A DNA stretch of 64,000 nt, taken from NCBI GenBank assembly GCA_964491785.1, contig CAZBGS010000007.1, positions 1 to 64,000 of the forward strand. The letters are read 5' to 3'. Both the position numbers and the translations under genes were made by a program. Under the pieces are notes generated by a model. It made no database searches, was not told the origin of the DNA, and saw only the letters and a list, made by a program, of their open reading frames with translations. This DNA is from RZZS01 sp964491785. Its GTDB lineage: Bacteria; Pseudomonadota; Alphaproteobacteria; Micavibrionales; Micavibrionaceae. How positions within the stretch are numbered: position 1 is the first letter of the stretch; every line of letters begins with the position of its first letter. Shown piece by piece: positions 57,956 to 64,000 of the stretch.

Positions 57956-58805
57956 CGCGCTGGTGATCAGCGCGCCGGCGGGTTCTTCGGCGCAGGCGGG
58001 AGGCAATTTCCAGCCCCTGCAACTCCAGACCATGGCCTACAGTGTTTATGCGGGAGGTATTAATGCGGTAAATGCAACGCTAAGTGTCGATATGGCGGCA
58101 GCTAACCGCTACAGGATGATGCTTTCAGCAAGAACAAGAGGGTTTCTTGCGCGGCTTGCTCCATGGCATGGAAGCTTCGAGACGGAAGGGTGGAAGGTCG
58201 GCGATATGTTTCGTCCGCAGCTTCATCGCTCCACAAGTGTCTGGAACGATGAAACCGAGATCAAGGAATACTACTATACGAAAGAAGGCGATCTTGAAAA
58301 CCTGAAGATTACCGAGCAAGGTAAAGACAAGTCACCTTCCGAAATAGAAAAAGATTTAACGGCAAACACTACAGATGCACTGACGGCAACGTTGCTGGTG
58401 ATGCATGGAATTCAAGAGAAAGGCGGCTGCGAGGGTGCATCCGAGGTATTTGACGGCAAGCGGCGTTATCTTCTTAAATTCCGCAGTGAAGGCCAGACGA
58501 CAATGCAAAAGAGCAGTTATAACCTTTACAGTGGCCCGGCCGTAATCTGCGAAGTCGAGATCGAACCTAAGGGAGGGGCCTGGCATTCAAGGCCCAGAGG
58601 ATGGCTGTCAATTCAGGAACAGGGACGCAAAAAAGGCTATCTGCCGAAAATTTGGCTCGCCAATATTATCGAAGGAGGCCCGGCGGTGCCGGTCAAGGTT
58701 CAGGTGAAAACGGATTACGGTGCGCTGATGGCGCATCTCACCGGCTACGAGGCCGGGGATATTGTCGAGGGAAATCTGGAAGAAATGAAAGACCTGTCTT
58801 TTTGA
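57882..58805 (+). CDS. DUF3108 periplasmic protein
   Basis: I prefer ATG 57882 (in-frame start at 57849 also open), which gives a signal peptide (RKFALPVILCSALVISAPAG) of usual form. The mature part has the DUF3108 beta fold: MAYSVYAGGINAVNATLSVD, ARTRGFLARLAPWHGSFETEG, and a C-terminal WLANIIEGGPAVPVKVQVKT. The function is unknown. The unusual overlap with the preceding gene makes the exact start uncertain. Confidence 0.8.
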   Translation: MLRVSGISRAVLAARKFALPVILCSALVISAPAGSSAQAGGNFQPLQLQTMAYSVYAGGINAVNATLSVDMAAANRYRMMLSARTRGFLARLAPWHGSFETEGWKVGDMFRPQLHRSTSVWNDETEIKEYYYTKEGDLENLKITEQGKDKSPSEIEKDLTANTTDALTATLLVMHGIQEKGGCEGASEVFDGKRRYLLKFRSEGQTTMQKSSYNLYSGPAVICEVEIEPKGGAWHSRPRGWLSIQEQGRKKGYLPKIWLANIIEGGPAVPVKVQVKTDYGALMAHLTGYEAGDIVEGNLEEMKDLSF

Positions 58806-58810
58806 TGTAT

Positions 58811-59521
58811 TTAAAATTCCCTTGCAGGAAAAAAAGCTCGGGACGAGATTTCTGCTGCCAGCGCTGCCGCGGGTTTTGGAGCGTCAGTAAAACAGCTGCG
58901 TCTGAAAGAGGCAGCGAAATTTTTTGGCTCTTCGAGTTGAAACTCCATGCGGGCATTGTGGATTTTATACGCCCTATAAAGGGGCATTGTAATTTGTACT
59001 CTGTTGGGGTTTTTTCTTCTTTCATTGTTAAGCTTTTCCTCAATGCGGCGGCGACGGGCCTCGAACTGCTCTTCTGTTTCGAGAAATTCCTTCACCGGCT
59101 TACGTATTCCCAGTTTGCGCAGGTAGGCGTCGTTGCCGGCAATAATGGCAAGCTTTTCAGGTTCGGGCAGGCATCCCTCGTCTTCCAGCCGGTTCGCCAT
59201 CTCAAGCGCAGCGCCGATGGTGTCATATGTATCAGCTCCTCTGGCTGCTAAAGCCAGGATTACATCGTCCACATAACTGTTGAATGAGAAAAGTGTATGC
59301 AAAGCTTCTTGCTTTGCTTCGGGAGAAGAAGCATTGTCAGCCTTTTCTGTAAGAGCATCAAAGTATTCCGGTGCTGCGGTACGGAGGATACTGCAAATGG
59401 CCTTGCGCAGATCGGTTCCTTGATAATTGCGTAGTGGCAGATGTTTGATATTATAACAAATTTTGGTGTTCTGGTTGAAGTTATCTGTAAGCATTGAAAT
59501 TTTCCATAATTTCTGAAACAC
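58811..59521 (-). CDS. Unknown protein
   Basis: The 236-residue soluble protein is largely helical. It starts at ATG 59521 (or 59494, MLTDNFNQNT). Helical blocks include ILRTAAPEYFDALTEKAD and FNSYVDDVILALAARGADTY, followed by a strongly charged stretch QFEARRRRIEEKLNNERRK. I recognise no family. It is convergent to the DUF3108 gene with five bases between. Confidence 0.55.
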   Translation of the reverse strand: MFQKLWKISMLTDNFNQNTKICYNIKHLPLRNYQGTDLRKAICSILRTAAPEYFDALTEKADNASSPEAKQEALHTLFSFNSYVDDVILALAARGADTYDTIGAALEMANRLEDEGCLPEPEKLAIIAGNDAYLRKLGIRKPVKEFLETEEQFEARRRRIEEKLNNERRKNPNRVQITMPLYRAYKIHNARMEFQLEEPKNFAASFRRSCFTDAPKPAAALAAEISSRAFFPAREF

Positions 59522-59555
59522 TAGGGCATCAGCAAAATTATGTCAAGTAAACTTT

Positions 59556-60290
59556 TCATAAGATCCCTTTCAAAGTTATGGCATTCCAAGGTGCGTGGTT
59601 TTCGGCGTCGTTGTTGAAGAAAGCGTAGACGTCGCGGCCTTCGGAGAGCCATGAGTCTATTCTTCGGGCGTCTGCCCGCAGTCTGGCATCGTCGTAGTTG
59701 CCAGCGTATTTCCTGCCTTCAGCGCCGTGATAGCGGATGTAAACGAAAGGGGCTTCTGGATTGCAGGCGGAAACGCCGCTGCCTTCCATGTCGTGAATGA
59801 CCATGGAGGCCCGGTGGTCGTCGAGAAGATCAATCAGAGGGTCGTCATAACAAAGCCTGTTACGGAATTCGACAGCCAGCTGAATATGCGGAACATTCCT
59901 GCGGAATTCCTCAAGAACCCTTCCCAGTCTGTCCGCGGAGGGAACCAGCGAGGGGGGAAGCTGCAACAGAACCGGCCCGGCTTTTTCTCCTAGCAGAGAA
60001 TGCAGATTCATAAATCTGGCGACGGGTTCCTGCGGATCCAAAAGCTTTTTGGTATGCGACAGGTATCTTGATACCTTGAATACGTAGCGGAAACCCTGCG
60101 GAGCTTTTTCGCGCCATCCGGTTACTGTTTGCGAGCGCGGCAACCGGTAAAAGGTTGAGTTAACTTCAACAGAGTTGAAATGCTGCTGGTAATAACCGAG
60201 CAGCCGCGAGTCTTTAAGCCCTGACGGGAAAAATGATTCCCTCCAGCCTTTGTACATCCAGCCGCTGGTTCCGATAAAGGCGACAGACAT
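59556..60290 (-). CDS. DUF72 family protein
   Basis: I choose ATG 60290 (MSVAFIGTSGWMYKGW), as DUF72 proteins begin with this strand; an in-frame start at 60356 adds 22 residues. Family marks are FNSVEVNSTFYRLPR, FRYVFKVSRYLSHTKKL, LLQLPPSLVPSADRLGRVLEE, VEFRNRLCY and the late YIRYHGAEGRKYAGNYDD. The fold is a TIM barrel; the function is not established. Confidence 0.88.
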   Translation of the reverse strand: MSVAFIGTSGWMYKGWRESFFPSGLKDSRLLGYYQQHFNSVEVNSTFYRLPRSQTVTGWREKAPQGFRYVFKVSRYLSHTKKLLDPQEPVARFMNLHSLLGEKAGPVLLQLPPSLVPSADRLGRVLEEFRRNVPHIQLAVEFRNRLCYDDPLIDLLDDHRASMVIHDMEGSGVSACNPEAPFVYIRYHGAEGRKYAGNYDDARLRADARRIDSWLSEGRDVYAFFNNDAENHAPWNAITLKGIL

Positions 60291-60400
60291 TTCTTGTAAA
60301 CGCAGCAATATCCCTTTAATTCCGCTTTTATCAAGGAAGGTCTTTCTGATAAACAATAATCAGAATTAGCTTAAAAATCTTTATTCACGGAGCTAAAAAA

Positions 60401-61252
60401 ATGCCGCAATTATCTATCGAAGAAAGTATCGCCATAATCGACGAAGCATGGGAAAACCGGGCTGCCTTAGGACAGGATACCAAAGGCGGAGTGCGGGCCG
60501 CTGTTTCGGCGGCGCTGGCGCTTCTGGATGGCGGCAAGGTCAGGGTCGCTGAAAAGAGAGGCGGGCAATGGGTCGTCAATCAATGGCTGAAGAAGGCAGT
60601 GCTGCTGTCTTTCCGGCTCAATGACATGGCACTGATTTCAGGCGGGCCGGGCAATTCTTTCTGGTGGGACAAGGTGCCCTCGAAATTTGACGGCTGGAGC
60701 GGCAATGCTTTCGCGGAGGCAGGATTCAGGGCGGTTCCCGATTGCGTGGTTAGGTATTCGGCTTTCATCGGCAAGGGAGCGGTGCTGATGCCCAGTTTTG
60801 TCAATGTCGGGGCCTATGTAGATGAAGGAACCATGGTGGATACGTGGTCTACCGTAGGTTCATGCGCGCAAATCGGCAAAAATTGTCACATATCCGGCGG
60901 GGTTGGAATCGGAGGAGTACTGGAACCGTTGCAAGCCGGGCCGGTTATCATTGAAGACAATGTTTTTATCGGTGCGCGTTCGGAGATCGCAGAAGGCGTG
61001 ATCGTCGAGGAAGGATCGGTTATTTCCATGGGCGTATTCATCGGTGCCTCGACCAAAATCATTGATCGCGAAAGCGGGGAAGTCTATCGGGGGAAAGTAC
61101 CCGCTTATTCGGTAGTAGTACCGGGGGCGTTGCCCGGCAGAAACCTGCCGGGCGGTTCGCCGGGGCCGTCGCTGGCATGCGCGGTCATCGTGAAGAGAGT
61201 CGATGAAAGAACCCGTTCGAAAACCTCGATTAACGAGTTGTTGCGTGATTAG
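60401..61252 (+). CDS. dapD: Tetrahydrodipicolinate N-succinyltransferase
   Basis: The 283-residue trimeric enzyme transfers succinyl to tetrahydrodipicolinate in the DAP/lysine pathway. Seen: VRAAVSAALALLDGGKVRVA, LLSFRLNDMALISGG, the hexapeptide beta-helix (VGAYVDEGTMVDTWSTVGSC, ISGGVGIGGVLEPLQAGPVI) and the final VIVKRVDERTRSKTSINELLR. Together with dapE 1.2 kb downstream it makes two steps of meso-DAP supply. Confidence 0.97.
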   Translation: MPQLSIEESIAIIDEAWENRAALGQDTKGGVRAAVSAALALLDGGKVRVAEKRGGQWVVNQWLKKAVLLSFRLNDMALISGGPGNSFWWDKVPSKFDGWSGNAFAEAGFRAVPDCVVRYSAFIGKGAVLMPSFVNVGAYVDEGTMVDTWSTVGSCAQIGKNCHISGGVGIGGVLEPLQAGPVIIEDNVFIGARSEIAEGVIVEEGSVISMGVFIGASTKIIDRESGEVYRGKVPAYSVVVPGALPGRNLPGGSPGPSLACAVIVKRVDERTRSKTSINELLRD

Positions 61253-61321
61253 ACGCAAAGAAGTATAGACATAATATATTTTATAATGTATCTAGCCTGA
61301 AAAAATTTAAGAAGATTTTTC

Positions 61322-62479
61322 ATGTTAAAAACTTTTCAAGAGTCCGTTCGGCCGGATCGCAGGTTTCCGAATGAATTTTCCGTCAACAAGAACGTCCTGC
61401 CTGTAATACAGCAACTGAGATCCGATTTTGATGCCCTTGGCTTCAGAATGGCAAACCGCTGTCTTGATTTATTGCTTATCAGCAAGGGCGTAATTGCCGA
61501 AGTGAACAAGGCAGCCCTGACAGAGCAACTCTGTTGCAAGGGCAGCGTCAAGGCTGCGAATTATCTTATAAAAAACAGGAAAAATGCCGGAGCTTTACGC
61601 AAGGACTTATCCTGTGCCGCCTTGCACGAAATCAGGCAGGCTGTTGTCGGTCTTGGCATTATTAGATCAGGACTGATAACAAATGAGGCCGAAGAAGAAT
61701 ACGGAAGCGCGGAAACGCTTGTCTGCACCAGCCTTGTCCATGATCTGGGCGAAGACTACGGCCTTACGCTGGATGCCTTATTCGAGTATCTGCTAAGCGA
61801 CGATCAGGTCGACGAAGATCTGGCAGAGCGTGTTTGCAGCAATCTTGAGCTTATTACCTACAAGCGCGATGGCAAGCATATCTATATAAACAACGACCAG
61901 AATTTATATCTTAATGCGCTGATGCAAGATCCCTATGCGCTTATCGCCAAATACATCGACAGAAACGACAATCTGGCAACCATGCTGGGAGCTTTCAGCC
62001 GGGAAAAACAGCTTGAGTATCTAAATTTGTCTTTCACCCTGTTTTCCTTGAGAAGCACCGACAAACAGGCAAAAAGTACGTTCCAGCAAATGGCGGAGGT
62101 TTTCAGTTCGCTTGACGGAATGATGGGAGCTCTCTACCGCCTCGGTCTTTTTCACTGGATGTATCATCCGGAGCAGAACAAGCCCGAAATCAGCAGCAAG
62201 CGCCTGGAAATGGATACGGCCTATCCTGTGGATTTTCAGGGGGCGGTGGTCAGAGGGCTTTCGGCATATGGGCAGGTCGAGCGGGGATTCAATCCGCTTT
62301 TCATAGCGGTAGACCGGATTGTCTCCAGCCTGAAAATATCCCATAATGCTCCGGTTCTGGCCGGGCTTAACATCGAGTGCGCTCTGGCGGCGGAAGGCAA
62401 GGACATGACAGGTGATGATTTGCTTGCCAATACCGACTACATAACAATGAGAACTATTGCCTGCAAGTTCGAACGATGA
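61322..62479 (+). CDS. SpoT/MESH1-like HD-domain protein
   Basis: The 385-residue protein has HDLGED at 140-145 and IAKYIDRNDNLATM at 208-221, which match the HDxxED and KxxDRxxNMxT signatures of the (p)ppGpp hydrolase HD domain. The first histidine of that site is not obvious to me. There is no synthetase, TGS or ACT domain. The C-terminal part (about 250-385) is unknown. A small-alarmone hydrolase or a nucleotide phosphohydrolase is possible. It lies between dapD and dapE and overlaps the upstream extension of dapE. Confidence 0.55.
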   Translation: MLKTFQESVRPDRRFPNEFSVNKNVLPVIQQLRSDFDALGFRMANRCLDLLLISKGVIAEVNKAALTEQLCCKGSVKAANYLIKNRKNAGALRKDLSCAALHEIRQAVVGLGIIRSGLITNEAEEEYGSAETLVCTSLVHDLGEDYGLTLDALFEYLLSDDQVDEDLAERVCSNLELITYKRDGKHIYINNDQNLYLNALMQDPYALIAKYIDRNDNLATMLGAFSREKQLEYLNLSFTLFSLRSTDKQAKSTFQQMAEVFSSLDGMMGALYRLGLFHWMYHPEQNKPEISSKRLEMDTAYPVDFQGAVVRGLSAYGQVERGFNPLFIAVDRIVSSLKISHNAPVLAGLNIECALAAEGKDMTGDDLLANTDYITMRTIACKFER

Positions 62480-62486
62480 AGACCCA

Positions 62487-63620
62487 GTGAAAGACGCCTT
62501 GGAAATAGCTGTAAGACTTATCTCCTGTCCTTCGGTGACGCCAAAGGACGAGGGGGCGCAGGAATATCTGGCCGGTGTGCTGAACTCGCTTGGTCTTCAA
62601 TGCTGGCGGCTTAACTTTGAGGGCATCGATAACCTTTTTGCCAGGATCGGTACTAGAGGGCCGCACTTTTGTTTTTGCGGGCATACGGACGTTGTTCCTC
62701 CGGGCGATCCTGACGCGTGGAGCCATCCGCCTTTTGCTGCGGAGATAGCCGGGGGCAAGCTGTGGGGGAGAGGCGCGGTCGATATGAAAGGCGCGGTAGC
62801 GGCTTTTACGGCTGCGCTTGAGGCATTTACCATGAAACACGGCACTCCCAATGGTTCGATAAGTTTTCTGATAACCGGCGATGAAGAGGGGGAGGCCATC
62901 AACGGCACCATCAAAGTGCTTGAGTGGATGGAGGAGAACGGGCATGTGCCGGATTTTGCGCTGGTGGGCGAACCGACGAATCCAGAAAGGCTTGGCCAGC
63001 AAATAAAGACCGGGAGGCGCGGTTCGTTAACCGGAAAATTACTGGTGAAAGGCGTACAGGGGCATGTCGCCTATCAGCATCTTGCCGACAATCCGCTGCC
63101 CAGAATGGTGGAATTGCTGGGAATTATCTCCGCATACGTTTGGGACGACGGGAGCGAATGGTTTCAGCCTACGAACCTGGAGCTTACCGATATCCATGTC
63201 GGCAACAGTACAAGCAATGTTATTCCGGCGAGCGTCAGGGCCACATTCAATATAAGATTCAACGACTTGTGGACATCAGAAACCCTGACTTCCCGTCTTC
63301 GGGAGATTCTAGATGAGGTAGGGTTTGAGTACAGTCTTGATACCGTATGCGGAGCCGAGAGTTTTCTGACCGCACCCTGTCCCCGTTACAGGGATATGCT
63401 GATCGAGGCGATTAGCGAGGTTACCGGCATGAGACCGGAACTGACTACGGAAGGAGGCACTTCGGATGCCCGTTTCGTGTATCGGTATTGTCCGGTTCTG
63501 GAATTCGGTCTGACCAATGAAACTGCTCACAAGACCGATGAGAATGTGAAAGTGGATGATTTACAGCAGCTCACGCAGATCTACTTGCGGCTGCTGGAAA
63601 AGTTCTTTGCTATCTGCTGA
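62487..63620 (+). CDS. dapE: Succinyl-diaminopimelate desuccinylase
   Basis: From GTG 62487 the product has 377 residues; a TTG at 62457 adds ten. The zinc enzyme has CGHTDVVPPGD, the bridging RGAVDMKGAVAAF, the catalytic GDEEGEAINGT, LVGEPTNPERLG and the late TNETAHKTDENV with the last histidine ligand. It releases succinate to give LL-DAP, following DapD. Start choice is uncertain because it overlaps or abuts the previous gene's stop. Confidence 0.94.
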   Translation: MKDALEIAVRLISCPSVTPKDEGAQEYLAGVLNSLGLQCWRLNFEGIDNLFARIGTRGPHFCFCGHTDVVPPGDPDAWSHPPFAAEIAGGKLWGRGAVDMKGAVAAFTAALEAFTMKHGTPNGSISFLITGDEEGEAINGTIKVLEWMEENGHVPDFALVGEPTNPERLGQQIKTGRRGSLTGKLLVKGVQGHVAYQHLADNPLPRMVELLGIISAYVWDDGSEWFQPTNLELTDIHVGNSTSNVIPASVRATFNIRFNDLWTSETLTSRLREILDEVGFEYSLDTVCGAESFLTAPCPRYRDMLIEAISEVTGMRPELTTEGGTSDARFVYRYCPVLEFGLTNETAHKTDENVKVDDLQQLTQIYLRLLEKFFAIC

Positions 63621-64000
63621 GGAACCGGAGGAGGGCCTGCGTGTAGGCCTGATCCAGAAAGATCTCGTTTCCGGTTGATGAAAGGCCATCGTTTACCGGC
63701 AGGATGAAATTGCCGACCTTGCCGCGTCCGCCGCGCACCATCAGCGCGAAAACCCTTGTGCCGCTGTTGTTGAGCAAAACCGACTGCACCGTGCCCAATC
63801 TCTGTCCATCAAAGCCTTTTACCTTTGCTCCGAGAAGAGACCGGGCTGAAAACGTATTCGAATCGCCGCCCGCGGGTTCGATGGCGTTGATAAAACCGCC
63901 GAGATCGTTCCGATGCACGGATACAGAAAAAGCTCCTTGCGCTGGTTTCTTGAGCATTCGCGAATGGAAAGCGTATTTGCCGTTTCCTGAGGAAAGGCCG
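63610..64000 (-). CDS. PRC-barrel domain protein, partial at right edge
   Basis: The frame contains ATG 63957, but remains open upstream to the right edge (reading ...GKYAFHSRML), so the true start may lie outside. The PRC-barrel region is at FSARSLLGAKVKGFDGQRLG, then VFALMVRGGRGKVGNFILPV. PRC barrels occur in RimM and in photosynthetic and stress proteins; this one is not RimM-like in length. Its end overlaps the dapE end by eleven bases, convergent. Confidence 0.75.
   Translation of the reverse strand, partial: GLSSGNGKYAFHSRMLKKPAQGAFSVSVHRNDLGGFINAIEPAGGDSNTFSARSLLGAKVKGFDGQRLGTVQSVLLNNSGTRVFALMVRGGRGKVGNFILPVNDGLSSTGNEIFLDQAYTQALLRFLSR

Overview
The window looks like a chromosomal stretch from an alphaproteobacterium, most likely uncultured because there is a 100-N scaffold gap at 3446-3545. 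Lineage evidence is a gapR gene, a DUF3576 lipoprotein next to leuS and lptE, the hemE-hemH-hemJ-rho block, and the mnmE-mnmG-rsmG-parA-parB block. Two exact parS palindromes next to parAB, plus hemE, suggest the segment lies in the origin-proximal part of the chromosome. I cannot fix the order. A Rhodospirillales or Micavibrio-like lineage is a guess.

Region 1 (1-10450, minus strand) is one giant, highly repetitive surface-type protein gene that runs off the left edge. The gap interrupts it inside an array of identical 42-bp repeats, and the placeholder gap length breaks the reading frame artificially. Below the gap the correct frame stays open to position 1, so at least about 3,480 codons are present.

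Region 2 (10792-14659) holds an ABC1/UbiB-type kinase on the minus strand. It is followed on the plus strand by a DotI/IcmL-like protein, gapR and three small unknown genes.

Region 3 (14842-32097) is the accessory core. dotD, dotC, dotB and icmT of a type IVB (Dot/Icm, IncI tra) system sit directly upstream of a complete-looking R64-type thin pilus set. That set comprises pilL/tcpQ-like, the lipoprotein secretin pilN, pilO, pilP, the ATPase pilQ, the membrane platform pilR and the major prepilin pilS. Next come a terminator, three large minor-pilin/PilV-like proteins, and a second PilP-like gene. No shufflon recombinase, prepilin peptidase, relaxase or DotG/DotH/DotA is present. I read this as a dedicated type IVb pilus that has absorbed Dot-type parts. 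The three tandem tip candidates, and perhaps the giant repeat protein, would supply adhesin variety.

Region 4 (32102-41660) is mostly housekeeping: an unknown minus-strand gene, hemE-hemH-hemJ (late heme synthesis), rho with a long leader, rpoN, a YggS-type PLP protein (minus), a major porin (minus) with a candidate operator, and the DUF3576 lipoprotein.

Region 5 (41834-54011) holds leuS-lptE, a GCS2-like ligase, an exported orphan, then parS, mnmE, mnmG, rsmG (with an internal parS), parA and parB, with holA convergent to parB. Translation, tRNA modification, LPS export and chromosome segregation genes are clustered here.

Region 6 (54123-64000) has a two-gene unit encoding a small membrane or exported protein and an HEAAH zincin-like protein. 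It then carries glmU (minus), a FemAB/GNAT-like protein, a DUF3108 protein, an unknown, a DUF72 protein, dapD, a SpoT-like HD protein, dapE, and a PRC-barrel gene that leaves the window. Peptidoglycan and lysine precursor supply (glmU, dapD, dapE) is a recurring theme. I found no tRNA, rRNA, insertion sequence or CRISPR array.
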